Shown: positions 21,947 to 33,310, numbered from the stretch's first letter. The stretch is 64,000 nucleotides of DNA from Casuarina equisetifolia (GCA_028551475.1 CM052355.1:14591543-14655542); one strand, 5' to 3'. The notes: generated by a model from the sequence alone, not told the origin. A program made the numbers and translations.

Positions 21947-22639
21947 GTCACGAGAAGCTGTAAGGGTTAAACAATTCAACCAAAGATTTGATATCTCATA
22001 GTTCACAAAAGACAAAAGGCGATAACGTGTGTGAATGGAACTCTAGATTATGTAATCATAGAGGCATCGATGAAGGAAATAAAAACAAAAGACGCTGCCT
22101 GGACAGAGAAGGCTAGATAGAGGATTCATGTACTTGTCTTTTAGCTTCTTTCCAGCAAATATATTCCAAAGGACTTGCTGGTGAGATCAGGGCCTACATA
22201 AGCAGTTTGGTTCATCTGAAGATAATTAAGTTCACTCAGAGAACTAGAGTTCTGTGGAAACATATAATTTCTGGTTTATAATTCATCTGCTGCAAGTTTG
22301 AGTCTTGATTTAGGGATCGAGGTGGTGAAGCTCTTGCAAATTAAGTTCATTCCGGCACCCTAAGGAGTTCAAAAAGTTCTGATATAGACCTTGGACATGT
22401 ATAAGTTGGGAGAATACCAGTGAACTCCAAGTAGTTTGAGCTTATATGTGAAGGTAAAGGTGAAGTGCCAAGAATGGTAAGCACGAACTTGATACAAGTG
22501 AATTTTTTCAATGTGGGTGGGACGCTGGCGGGCAAGGAAAAAATCAATGGAAGCAAAATATTTTGCACGGCTTTTCCGTTTTACTTTTCTTTCATTTGGT
22601 GAAGTACTTTTGCTTCAGCATCCAAAGCGCCCCACCAAG

Positions 22640-23060
22640 CAAAAGAAAGCTCGCGAACGTGAGCTTGTCTTGCACTTCTACACCAAAATGTTTTATAATA
22701 TATACTTTACTTAAGGAGCCTGAGGAGTAAATGCTGTCCAAAATGGTGTTGATGAAGAATTGAAGAAAGCATGCACTTGAACAGCCATACCTTTCAAAAC
22801 CAATTATAATGATGAGCATATTTCTTTTATGCGTTTACTTTTGTTTTCTGCTATTAGAGTAATTTGATTTGTTAGACAAAATATCCACTTCTTCTCATTG
22901 AAAAAACATTATAAAAAAAAAAAGGGCAAAAGATTGCAAGGGTGTAAGTGCAAAAGTTTATAACATGCACATAACTATTAACCTCTTTTTCCTTCGTTAT
23001 TTCCTTTTTCTTTGGAAAAGAATTTATGCCTCTATTTTTATTTTTAGTTGCGGAGCATGT
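22640..23060. repeat. UGT-array intergenic repeat, copy I
   Basis: Shares ordered words with 30280-30540 (GTGAGCTT..TCTTG, ATAATGAT.AGCAT, GCTATT.GA.T.ATTT) and with 32890-33310 (ATGCACATAACTATTAAC and the TTTGGGAAAGAA-like block). It is the noncoding part of an older tandem duplication unit of the UGT array. Confidence 0.6.
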
Positions 23061-23328
23061 ATTTTCACAATAAAAAGACTCCCAAAAGAGGAGTTAAACA
23101 ACTTTGGTTTTTAGTAAGTCAATATGATTTTTAATATTAACCTCACATTCATCATCTGATTAGACTTTCGATTGCACCTATGCAAATTTTGACTTTCAAC
23201 GTATACCATATATAGAAATCAAGCCTTGTGTTTACATTAGGGGAAAAAAACGGCCCTTGTCAATCTCTCCATGCTTTTTATAAGGCATTGTTAGAACATT
23301 TTAAGTGTTTTGCAGAACTTCTATCTTT

Positions 23329-23333
23329 GAATG
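23329..23333. repeat. Target-site duplication of solo LTR, left
   Basis: GAATG immediately before the LTR start. The identical pentamer follows the LTR end at 24980-24984. Confidence 0.8.
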
Positions 23334-24979
23334 TGTTGGATCCTATAGCAACCTAAGAGGGGGGGTGAATTTGGTTTCTCTTTAAAAATTCACTTCTAAT
23401 TTTTGTTTAATCACTTTTTGCAATCAAATAAAGCATTCAAAGATAATTAAACACAAAAGAGACAAGACACAAGTTTACACGGTGGTTCGGCCCTTTTTCA
23501 CCTACTTCCACCTTCTTCTCCTTCAACATAATCGGTTGAAGTCCACTTTACTACAAAGCTAGGAGAAACTTTCTCCTACACTTTCCAACTCCTCTTCAAG
23601 GAGTCAAACAATCCTTACACCAAGGATCACAATTACTATGTGTGTCTCAACACACATCAACAAGTCAAAGTTTATCAAGCTTATTACAAATTTTGAGCTA
23701 AGCTTCTGTAAGATATGCAATACAAGTTCAGAAGCTTCAAACAACTGCTAGAGGCTTAATACAGAGTAAATGGACAAAAGCCCCAAATTCGTTCAAACCC
23801 TAGCAGAGTCTACTTGCAGAAAATCAACTTCAATAATAGAGTATATGAAGCACAAATTGATTCTCTAGTAAGCAAGTAATGAGCTTAGAAATTAGTCACC
23901 CAATGAAGATCAAAATCGTAGGTTTGGATGAGCTAGGATGAGTAGTATGAGATGCTTCACAAGTTGCTTTCTTTGCTTATCATTTTCGGACTGTTTGCAA
24001 TGGTGAAGACAAACTTGCTTAAATACCTTCAAAGCAACTAACCTCTCACTTCAAAGAGCCGTTCTGACATTTCTAAGCACCATCAAGTCTTCTTCCCGTT
24101 AGAGCTCCTTATTTCCTTCTTCTCTGTCCATTTTCGAGCTTAAGAGAGATAGAATGTCGTGGAAGAGGTTCTGCCTTCGTTTATTTCAAAACCCCATCCA
24201 AAACGGTGCAGTTTTGGTCTCAACTTAAAACTCTGTAATTCGGGTTCTGTGGAGCAAGTTTCGGGTCTCACTCAATTCTTCTTCAATTCTCTCCAATCTT
24301 GAATCAATTCTTCATGGGTCCTTCATAGATTGATAGAGCATCCTTTTCTTTACAAAAGCCCTTTGAAATCGTCTTCAGAAACCCTCTAATCTGCTTCCAA
24401 TTTCACTTTTGAGCAGTTAGGGCAAGAACTCGATGAGCTTCACCATTTCTTCAAATTGATCCTCTCTGAGTAGTGAGTCTTTGATTTTTTTTCACAGAAA
24501 TATTCTCCTCTTCATTAGCTTTCCAACGAGCTATCTTGTGCCTTGATCGGAGGTGAAATGGGCAGTCAAATCTACCGGCGAAGTCACGTCTACGAGCGGA
24601 TTGCGGGTCGGGCTGATGATTCGGCGAGCTGAGTCGCGGGTCACTTAAGCTCTCACGGGTCGCGGGTTGCAGGCAAGCGAGCAAACGGGTCGCGCGTCTG
24701 GATTGGATTGCTCCTTTGGACTGGGTTGCGTTTGCACGGGCCTGACTCGCGGGCTGGAGCGCGTCTCTGGACTGGCGAGTGTTTGCACGGGCTGGGCTTC
24801 ATCTGTATGGGCTCTGCACAGTTTTTGGCTTCTCATTTTTCAACCCAATTCCTGCAATTTAATCCATATTATTTTGCTTATAAAATCCTACAAATAATCA
24901 ACTAATAATTATAATATTCACATTTTTCTCATCATCAAAATGTTTATATATTTTAGTAATATTAAAATATATTCCAACA
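23334..24979. mobile_element. Solo LTR, 1646 bp
   Basis: The block begins TGTTGGA and ends TCCAACA, an inverted-repeat terminus typical of plant LTRs, and is flanked by a perfect 5-bp duplication GAATG. It contains the widespread plant LTR text AACCTAAGAGGGGGGGTGAA near its left end and ACGGTGGTTCGGCC near 23480, and a GC-rich segment at 24540-24810. No second LTR, primer-binding site or coding domain is present inside, so this is a solo LTR left by LTR-LTR recombination, or less likely a noncoding nonautonomous element. Open frames in 24451-24905 are by-products of the GC-rich part. It ends about 110 bp from the copia element to its right. Confidence 0.8.
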
Positions 24980-25088
24980 GAATGGCGTTCTTGGATTTTA
25001 GATAGCTTTCAAGCTTGACTAATGTGTGCAAATAGGCAAATGGAGAAAGCCAAGCAATGTGATGCAAGAAGAGAAAAATATATAGAGG

Positions 25089-25093
25089 AAACA
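25089..25093. repeat. Target-site duplication of copia element, left
   Basis: AAACA directly before the left LTR. It matches AAACA at 29828-29832 after the right LTR. Confidence 0.8.
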
Positions 25094-25403
25094 TGTCAAA
25101 TATTGATGAGAAAACACATATTTGAGGGCAAAAGCTTGTCTTCCATTCATAAACAAGGAAAAACACTAGTTTGTATTACAATGGGAGAATTGATCCCATG
25201 ATAAAAAATAATTTACAATACATCCATGTATATATTAACAATAAGAATGAAGGAGCTCTGGGTGGTGTAAAGGAGATGTGATGGTTGTCTATCTCATCCT
25301 AGTGCCATGTGTGGGGGTGTTATAGTTGAAAAAGGACGTGTTTGTATGTAGCCCCAACTTATATGTCAGAAGAGAAAGGAGAGCAACACCTCATATCCAA
25401 ACA
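25094..25403 (-). repeat. Copia 3' LTR (left end)
   Basis: 310 bp. On the plus strand it begins TGTCAAATATTGATGAG and ends CCAAACA. It aligns end to end with the right LTR. Confidence 0.85.
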
Positions 25404-25848
25404 AGTTAAAGGTCGATATGAATTGATGACATTTAACTTGTTAAGGAGATGATTGTGTTGGTTCACTTTAAGGGCCTTCATCAGAATGTTGGTTGGCTAA
25501 TCTTTCATTCCCACATAATTAGTCTTGATGAGTCCACATCGGATTTTTTCTCTAATGAAGTGGTAGTCAACATCTATGTGCTTCTTACGTTGATGGACCA
25601 TGAGATTGGCTACAAGTTCCATTGTTGCCTTGTTGTCACAATATAAGCTCATAGGATTAGAACCTCAATCCCTCCTATATCTACAAGAAGTCCCAATAAC
25701 TAGATGATCTTGCAAGATGTAAGGGTCATAGCTTGATACTTTGCTTTTGTAGAGGAAAGGAAGACCACTACTTGCTTCTTGCTCTTCCATGAAATAAAGG
25801 TGTTGCCAAACATCACACAAAAACTTGTAATTGATTTTCTCCTAACTT

Positions 25849-26006
25849 TGCAAATGGCGTAATGTGAATCATAATAAGCTCACATCATGTAACTTTCAAA
25901 TGAGGGAATGAATAGTCTTGTGCTAGGCGTATTGCAAATGACATAATGTGAATCATAATAAGCTCACATCATGTAACCTCTAGATGAAGGAATGAATAGT
26001 CTTGTG
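25849..26006. repeat. Direct repeat of about 75 bp inside the copia element
   Basis: 25849-25922 and 25932-26006 are near-identical, both running from TTGCAAATG to AGTCTTGTG. It is a local duplication in the decayed RNase H region. Confidence 0.8.
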
Positions 26007-26467
26007 TTTGGGCAACTTTTCAAGTACTTGACCAATTGAATGCTTGCTTCCTAATGTGACTTCTTTAAGGAATGCATAAACTGAGCTAAATTGTGTATGA
26101 CATATAAGATGTTTGGCTTTGTAACGTTGAGATAATTTAGCTTTCCTATAAGCTATTGATATTTCAATGGGTCACTAAGCAAATGGTTATCATCTCATGG
26201 TACTTATGCGCCTTAATCATGTTTGAACATTGTCAATGACAAGTTGGTGTGCATGTAGTTTTCTATTAATATAGTTCCCCTAAGTCATATCTCATCTATA
26301 AGCTCAAGAATGTACTTACATTGACTTAATTGAAAATCCTAATCATCTCTTAGGACCTCAATCCTAAGGAAAAACTTGAGATCTCTTAAGTCCTTAATAT
26401 GGAAAGATGAATATAAATGTGTCTTTAATTCTTTGATTCCATCAATATCACTGCTAATAATTAATAT

Positions 26468-26710
26468 ATCATTTACATAAATCATAAAAAGAACCATAAG
26501 ATTACCTTTTTTCCTAAGAAAATAACAAATAATGAGGTGTTATGCATGAAATCCTAATATCTAGCTGCGAGTATTGCCTTTGTGAACTTAGCATACCATT
26601 GTTTAGTGCTAGCTTCAATTTGTAAATGAACTTTTGAAGCTTGCACATTTTTTCACGTTTCTCATTCGGATCCTTTAGTAGAAGTCTCATGTAAACCTCC
26701 TTATTCAAAT
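26468..26710 (-). pseudogene. Copia reverse transcriptase remnant
   Basis: Minus-strand reading gives EVYM.LL, KLQKFIYKLK and, further on, FMIYVNDILII. These correspond to the copia RT blocks EVYMxxP, CKLxKSLYGLKQ and YVDDxxI. The second catalytic Asp is kept, but the first is replaced by Asn, and stops separate the blocks. It is part of the element described above. Confidence 0.8.
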
Positions 26711-29516
26711 TCCTTTACAAAAAAGCATTGTTAATGTCCATATGATGAATGTCCCACTAATGTTGAGTTACCATTAAGAGTGAACTTCGAATGGTAATGT
26801 GTTTTACCACCAAAGCAAATATCTCATGATAGTCAATACCTTCCTTTTGGTTGTATCATTTAACAATTAACCTTGCCTTATATCGCGATACTAATCCATC
26901 AACTTTATGTTGGTTCTTGTACACCTATTTATAGCTTATAAGTTTTCACCCTTTTAATAGCTCCACAATGTCCCAAGTATTGTTGGCCTCCAATGTTTTG
27001 ATATCTTATTCCATGGCCTCTTGCCACCTAGGATCACCAATAGCTTATTGATGATAGAATGGCTTGGTAGCAATTGAAATGGATGTAATAAAGTGTTGGC
27101 TATCAAGTGGGAAATGATTGTAAGAAATATAAGTAGAAAAAGGGTAGTTGAAAGATTCACTTTTTGTGGCATTAATGGTGGGGCAAATGTAGTCATTGGG
27201 CCAAAGTGGTGGTTTGAAGGTTCTAGTGAGAGAAGAAGGTAAAGGTAAATCCTTTGATGAAGGTGGTACAATAACCTCAGTTTCATCATAAAAAAAAAAG
27301 TGTTATATGGTTCAATTGATGGTGGTGGTGGTGGTATTAGAGTGTGATCAAGCTCAGATGAAGGGAATGTATGAGGATAATGACCAGCGGGATCATGTGA
27401 TCTAGCCATCACATCTCCTGTCAGGACATGCGACAAAATATTTAAGCTCATTCTTAACTTTACTGAGTCTTTTAACTTCATTTGTCTAAAGGTCTTGAAA
27501 CACATAAAATTAAGCATAAAATATGATTCAAAATCTATTTTCTTGGAAAATTTTTAAAGTTGATATCAACTTAATTTAAAATTAAGAGAGTATAAAACTG
27601 TGCTCAACTTGGGGTGTTAGAATATGTGAGTGTTACTAATGTAGGTAATTAATGTACCATCACCATTAGGAAATTTAACTTTTCTAAATCTAAAGGTATA
27701 TGAAACAACAAACTTTAAGATGAAAGGTTAGTAATAAAACGGTCACTAGCTTCATAACTAATTATCCAACAAGCACTAAAGAATTTAGATGTACTTGCAA
27801 AGTAAGCTTGGGCATCCTGATTTCTATTTAGGAATTGCATGAATCATTGGTAATCAATTTTTGTGACAAATACATTGTTTGGATCCTTAGCCACCAAGTT
27901 CGCCTTTGCCTTTTCCTTATAATTTTTGTGCCTAGTTGGAAAATCATACAATTTGTAACACTCGTTTTGCTCATGCTCATATCCTTTACAATAGTCACAT
28001 TGCAACCTATGATGTGGTAGTATTTTTTCTTTTTATTGCCTTTTTTTTCCACAAAGATCACATTTTTTGGTTTATTAGGCTACCTTAAATGACTTGTCGT
28101 TTTGTGTTACCTTAAGCAGAAATGATGGGTCGTTTATACTGAGAGTCGATGTTGGATCCTATCCCAACTGGTGCACTTAACGTAATAGGTCTAGTGCCTA
28201 CTATTGCACTTGTTGTGTCAAGGAAGGTTTTTGTTGTAGTAAAGATGTGTTCTCTTTTCGTCTTTCCTATTGCACTCCATTGGTATTTGATCTTAGAAAG
28301 CATGGAATATGCATGCAAGAGATTTAGAAGAGATTGCATAGTTAAAATCTACTCCCTTAGCATCAAATAGCACTTATCTAAACTTTAAAGGAACTGATAA
28401 AACTTCATCTCTTCTTTATGCTCTCGCCATGGCCTGAAAGTTGCCATTTAAGGCCTCCTAAGCTTAATTAAATAGTTAAATTCATCCTAGAGTTGCTTTA
28501 ATAAACCAAAATAGACTAAAATTGATTCACCCTTTGCCAAATTAAGCACAATTCAATGGTTAGGTCATAAACCCTAGACGGTTCATCTTGTTGGTACCAA
28601 GCACAGAGCTCTACCCACATTTTGGCCATAATTTTGGTCTAAATCAGGCCGCCATGGAGGTGATCACTGTTGGAGTTGAGAATCCACCCACAACAAAGAT
28701 CATTACAGCACTCCCATTGCTTTCAGGTCGAAGAATCAAGTTTGGGTCTTCCGTATAATCCATCAACAAAGACAAATTTGTTCTTAATTGAGAGGGCAAT
28801 CATCATCATCTCACTCCAGATTGCATAATTCGAGGTTGCGGCGAGCTTAATTGCTATAAGCGGCATTGAATTGGTGTCTTCGGGTGGCATATAGAATGGG
28901 TTGGAGTAATCTAAGGTTTGAACCCTATTATCTAAATCTTACGGTGTTAGAGTGGCTGAAGGTGTGCAATGATAAGTGCGAAGTCCAATTCTACCTCCAC
29001 TGCTACAATGGGCTGGTACATAGGGCGAAATTTTGCTTGAATTCATCATCTCAGTGGTTGAAGCAAAAATGCTTGAAATAGTGTCGTTACAGGCTACAAG
29101 CAGTGAATGATGTTGTTGTAGCTATGTGAGGTGACGTTGTTTCCAGCCAAGGGAAAGGGCAAGGAGCATTCGGCGTCGTTTTGGCAATGAATTGTGCTGA
29201 GAATAAAACGATGTTGTCGCTCTTGGGATTTAACATCATATTAGGTTGAAGGACAAAAAACACACAATTTTGATAGGGATTGCCGATAAAGTTGCAGCAC
29301 CGGGTTTCTTGGCCGGAGAAGAAGACGGAAAAAATAGTAGAGGGCTTCTTGTGGCCAATTTTGATCAAGAAAGAATAGCAAACAAACCTCTTGTTGATTT
29401 TTGGGCTATACAGAAGCGATTTTGGATTGATAGAACAAAAAAATTGAGAAAACAGGCTTCTCGGGTTCAATTGGAAAAACGAAAAACAAAGAAACTCGCC
29501 TGACTCATTGATACCA

Positions 29517-29827
29517 TGTCAAATATTGATGAGAACACACATATTTGAGGGCAAAAACTTATCTTTCATTCATAAACAAGGAAAAATCCCTTGGTTTGTG
29601 TTACAATGGGACAATTGATGCCATGATAAAAATTGATTATTAATACATCCATGTATACATTAAGAACGAGAACGAAGGAACTCCGGGTGTGTAAAGGAGA
29701 TGTGATGGCTGTCTCTCTCATCCTGTGCAATGTGCAGGGGTGTTGCAGTTGAGAAGGGACGTGTTTGTGTGCAGCCCTAGCTCATGTGTCAGAAGAGAGA
29801 GAGAGAGTAGCACCTCGTATCCGAACA
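29517..29827 (-). repeat. Copia 5' LTR (right end)
   Basis: 311 bp, beginning TGTCAAATATTGATGAG and ending CCGAACA on the plus strand. The primer-binding site abuts its left edge at 29504-29516. Confidence 0.85.
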
Positions 29828-29832
29828 AAACA

Positions 29833-30279
29833 GAACAAAGAGCAGGCAACAAACTGGGGATTACTTCTTCTACTTCAGATAGTATTTTGGTTACAAAATC
29901 GGTCCATATGTAAGCATGAATACAAACCAAAATCAACCCTTCAAGCAACAAAACTTAACAACTATATAGAATAGCCATACCCTCTTGCTAAAAGTGTAAA
30001 ACACATACACTTAATCCATAGGAATAAGGCCTTACCTGACTGAAGAAAACATGCAGCAGTCCAAACCTCTCCCTTGTCCATTTTTTAGGTTGGGTAAAAA
30101 GGAGCGTCGGAGAGTTGGGTTTCAAAACAGGAACCTCTTTAATCCCAGACAGCATGGGCTCCAATCGAGTAAAAGCAGAGACAAATATCTAGATTCATAA
30201 CAGAGAATGTGTCTAGTTTTTGCTTAACCACGTTTAGAACACAACTTTGAAGCATTATACGCGCTTTTAGTTAAACTGA
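29833..30279. other. Short intergenic stretch right of the copia element
   Basis: About 450 bp between the copia target duplication and intergenic repeat copy II. No gene or repeat recognised. Confidence 0.5.
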
Positions 30280-30544
30280 ATCGTCACTCTTGTTCAAAAG
30301 TGAGCTTCTCTTGTACAATTACCTTACAATATTCTATAATTGCTTCTTTACTTGGGGAACTAGAAGCTTAAACCCCGTTATAGATGAAGTGGGTGGAGAA
30401 ATAAGGAATTTGGAAACTATATCATTCAAAAGTAGTCATAATGATAAGCATGGTTACTTTTTTAGTTCTAATCTTTTGCTATTGGAATGATTTAGTTTGT
30501 TGGCAAACATATTCACTTTTTCAATGCTAAATTTATGAGAAAGG
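30280..30544. repeat. UGT-array intergenic repeat, copy II
   Basis: Lies directly 3' of UGT copy 5. It aligns with 32890-33120 (GAGCTTCTCTT.TACAA, TCATTCAAA.T.A.TCATAATGA, TTATTGGAA.GATTT) and, less closely, with 22640-22900. Confidence 0.6.
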
Positions 30545-32023
30545 TTACATTTGCCCATCACTTACTGCAAAATTCATGATATCTTGGATTAAGAACTTCA
30601 CGTTGAGATAAGAAGGTCCCTCTGGTTCAATTGCCTTCTTGGCCATCTTCCCAAGTTCTCTGGCTCTCTTTCTTCTGTCTTCTCCTATTTCTCCGTCGTC
30701 CATCAACCGATCTATGGCCGCTTTATACTGTTCCCTCTTAATAACCACCCCAAACTTCTCTTCCTCTCCCCACTTCACAGCAAACTCAGCCCCTAAACTC
30801 ACCCCCACCTTCAAGACCTGTACAATGAACTTCTCGTTGTAAAACTGATCGGCAAACAGCGGCCATGTGATCATGGGCAAGCCTGAACATATCGCCTCTA
30901 GTGTTGAATTCCAACCACAATGAGTTAAGAATCCTCCAACTGCAGGGTGTGACAGAATCAACACTTGTGGAGCCCAACCCCTGATCAAAAGGCCTCTCCC
31001 TTTGACCCTCTCCTCAAAACTTTCTTTTAATATCCATTTCTCAAGCTCGTCTAGCTTTTCACCTCCTCGTATAACCCAAATGAAAGGCCGCTTTGATGCT
31101 TCTAAGCCTAACCCGAGCTCAATCAACTGTGCTGATGTCGAGCGACTGACGCTTCCCAGACAAACATAGACCACGGTTCTTGGTTTCCATAAATCAAGCC
31201 ACTTCAAGCATTGATTTTCATCAGTGGAGGCGCTGTTGCCTCTGGCAGCCTTATCCGATTCATTTTGGTTGATCATCGACACCGGTCCAATGCACCAAAC
31301 TCTCTGTCCTCTAACCTCTCGCGCTGCTCTAGCGTATGCTGCTTCTAATTCCTCGAACGTATTAACTACGACTCCATAAGCTGATAGCTCAGCCTCTCGA
31401 ACTTCTCTGCGGAAATCCATGGTGTCGGATGGAATCACATTGACAGAATCGGGTAACTGGGATTTAGTTATTTCGATCCTATCAGGCAGACCAGGCACCA
31501 CAAAGGGCTCGAACTCGGACAACCCCTGGCAGACATTGGAAGAGACTATGTTGTGCGTACAACAGAGAGCAAAGCAGCTTGTTCCGTCGAAAACAAGTCG
31601 TGGAATCCGAAACTTACAGGCTGTGTGGTCAGTCCAGGGAAGATATTTGTCAGAAATTATGCACGTTGGAGAAGGCTTTAGCTCAACCAAAATTTGCTCC
31701 ACCGGTGCCTGTAACATCGTAATGCCTATAAAGAGATTCCTGAGCAAGTGTCTAGAGGGGAGAGCCTCCGTGCTTTCACATCCTTCAGGCAATCCAACGT
31801 CGGTGGCTGGAAATGGGACTTGTAGAAGGTGGATATCAAGCCCGGTTTCAGTGGCCCGATCTATAGTTGGTTTAGATCTGGCGGCGTTGCGAGGGGTGGT
31901 GATAATTGTGACGACCACACTATGCTGTGCAAGCAGCTTGGCCATGTCTATCATGGGGATCAGGTGGCCTTGGGCTAAGTGGGGGAGCAAAACGAAGTGA
32001 GGAGTCTGGGTTTCTGGAGCCAT
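30545..32023 (-). CDS. UGT73C-type UDP-glycosyltransferase (copy 5)
   Basis: Intact single-exon gene of 492 residues from the ATG at 32023. Catalytic His20 lies in AQGHLIP, the partner Asp125 in SDKYLPWT, and the PSPG box runs Trp350-Gln393 with HCGWNS and a DQ ending, as for UDP-glucose donors. WCIGPVSM and YVCLGSVSR mark UGT73C-type sequence. It is the array member closest to SGR6; only a decayed UGT piece lies between. A TGACGTGA word at 32136-32143 upstream resembles the TGACG core bound by TGA-type bZIP factors, which respond to xenobiotics and salicylate, but a single core is weak evidence. No TATA box is obvious. No disabling change seen. Confidence 0.93.
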   Translation of the reverse strand: MAPETQTPHFVLLPHLAQGHLIPMIDMAKLLAQHSVVVTIITTPRNAARSKPTIDRATETGLDIHLLQVPFPATDVGLPEGCESTEALPSRHLLRNLFIGITMLQAPVEQILVELKPSPTCIISDKYLPWTDHTACKFRIPRLVFDGTSCFALCCTHNIVSSNVCQGLSEFEPFVVPGLPDRIEITKSQLPDSVNVIPSDTMDFRREVREAELSAYGVVVNTFEELEAAYARAAREVRGQRVWCIGPVSMINQNESDKAARGNSASTDENQCLKWLDLWKPRTVVYVCLGSVSRSTSAQLIELGLGLEASKRPFIWVIRGGEKLDELEKWILKESFEERVKGRGLLIRGWAPQVLILSHPAVGGFLTHCGWNSTLEAICSGLPMITWPLFADQFYNEKFIVQVLKVGVSLGAEFAVKWGEEEKFGVVIKREQYKAAIDRLMDDGEIGEDRRKRARELGKMAKKAIEPEGPSYLNVKFLIQDIMNFAVSDGQM

Positions 32024-32135
32024 TGGAATTGCGTATGATGATTTGGAGACTGAAGAATGAGCTTCAGCAGTTTAACTTTCCTTACTGAAAAGCCTGGTTC
32101 TCTTGCCAATCTCTCCATGTTTCCATGGCTTCTGG

Positions 32136-32143
32136 TGACGTGA
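32136..32143. promoter_or_regulatory. TGACG-type motif upstream of UGT copy 5
   Basis: TGACGTGA lies about 115 bp upstream of the ATG. It matches the TGACG core of as-1-like elements and overlaps an ACGT core. Known xenobiotic-inducible UGT promoters use such sites; here it is a single match and could be chance. Confidence 0.25.
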
Positions 32144-32499
32144 GAGCTTACGTTGAAGACCAATAATAAAATCTTGCATACCAAACTTGCAGGGATTTTG
32201 ACCCAACTACTGCTTAAAAGAAGGGAGCCACGGTGATGCAAATATTTTTTTCTTTGATTAGTGTGACGATTTATCAAATGAAGATATATATTAAAGGTGC
32301 TATATTATCCTAATATTTATTAATGACTAAAAAAAACCTAATTTATAACAGAGTTAGGGTGGCTGAGACATCTTGGTGGTGTCGCCCTGTCTCCACACTA
32401 GCTATGAATAAATGATAAGAGTTTCAACACTTACATTACAAATAAAACCAGGAAGTCTAGGACGTAGATTTTAATTGGAGGGAGGCAATTATTAAATAT

Positions 32500-32785
32500 C
32501 ATGTATTTGCTTGCTTTTCTAACTGTTGTTGCTCGATATCTTTCAGAAGTGTTCCACAAGCTCCGGCTTTAGCTTCCTTTATCTTTTTCCCGAATAACAA
32601 TCATATCTCGCAGGTTGGTGCCCGGATCGACGGATCGAGGTCGCTGAGCTCTTGTAAATTCAATTCCATCCGGCAAAGGGAGACAGACCTGGTTCTCACC
32701 TCCATCGGACAAGCCAGCCTCCGCCCATGGCAGCTGAAGTTGGAGGACATTGTGCTGTGCCAATATTTTGGCTACATAAAAAGTA
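32500..32785 (-). pseudogene. Decayed UGT fragment C
   Basis: Minus-strand reading gives VAKILAQHNV, then directly LQLQLPWAEAGLSDGGEN, then LPDGIEFTRAQRPRSVDP and LRDMI, then after a frame change EAKAGACG. These match four separate UGT segments (AKLLAQHN, [23 protein letters not shown], EAExxAYG) in the right order, with the stretches between deleted. At least three deletions and one frameshift. No catalytic His, Asp or PSPG box remains. It lies between UGT copy 5 and SGR6. Confidence 0.8.
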
Positions 32786-32889
32786 GCTATATTTCTTTAT
32801 TCCAAAACTAAAATTTTTGCTGTGAAGAGCTTTAAGTATGTTTCTTTTTCATTTGGGATATAGATTTTGTCGTTGTCTTAGACGGTTGT

Positions 32890-33310
32890 TTGTTCTTTAG
32901 TTAGAATTGAGCTTCTCTTATACAACCAGCATAGAGTACTTAATAAGGCTTGAAGAATGTATAATATGAAAAATAAAATTCACGATGAAAGCGACCACTT
33001 TTAAAAAGCCATGTCATTCAAAGTCAATCATAATGACAAAATCATTTTTTTATGGACTTGCCTTTCGTTATTGGAAAGATTTGGTTAATTGGACCAACTA
33101 TTCATTTTTTTAGCATAGAAAACATCATAGACAATATGAGTGAAAACTCTCACTTTTCAATACTAAAAACATAGAACAAAATAAAATATCTGAAGTATGC
33201 AATATGCACATAACTATTAACATTTTCCTTTTGGGAAAGAAATTTGCCTCCATTTTGTTTTTAGTCATGCCATTCATTTTCCAAAAGAGTAGAACAACAG
33301 TAATTCTGAA
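32890..33310. repeat. UGT-array intergenic repeat, copy III
   Basis: Upstream of UGT fragment C. It aligns with 30280-30540 and with the right half of 22640-23060 (ATGCACATAACTATTAAC then a GGAAA.GAA.TT..GCCTC block). It marks an old tandem duplication boundary. Confidence 0.6.

Larger units (their letters stand above)
19850..22360. repeat. Segmental duplication, right copy (UGT copy 4 unit)
   Basis: Colinear with 14455-17130 through the 3' flank, the UGT reading frame and the 5' flank up to CATTCCGGCA (about 22350). This copy lacks the TRIM and carries the frameshifted gene. Confidence 0.85.
25094..29827 (-). mobile_element. Degenerate Ty1/copia LTR retrotransposon, complete with both LTRs
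   Basis: A 4734-bp element reading on the minus strand. Its 310/311-bp LTRs are flanked by a perfect AAACA duplication. Inside the right (5') LTR lies TGGTATCAATGAG (29504-29516, minus), a primer-binding site for initiator tRNA-Met. Order 5' to 3': a Gag CCHC zinc knuckle (C-DY-C-KGYE-H-EQNE-C) near 27958-28000, a spacer, then reverse transcriptase with the EVYM and KLQKFIYKLK segments (26600-26710). The catalytic YVDD is altered to YVND (26468-26479). An RNase H-like AYYDSHY segment follows near 25630. Stop codons and frameshifts run throughout, so it is immobile. The LTRs are visibly diverged, many changes being C/T, so it is an old insertion. Confidence 0.88.

Noticed and set aside
24451..24905. 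Overlapping open frames on both strands in the GC-rich part of the solo LTR
   Set aside because: They are arginine/proline-rich by-products of GC-rich sequence inside a well-delimited LTR, with no domain.
26954..27517. 187-codon minus-strand frame
   Set aside because: It crosses decayed copia coding sequence in a shifted frame. The real copia residues (DPRWQEAM..DIKTLE) are in another frame with stops, so this is not a host gene.
29246..29503. 85-codon plus-strand frame next to the copia primer-binding site
   Set aside because: It is antisense to the element and ends at its primer-binding site; no recognisable protein.
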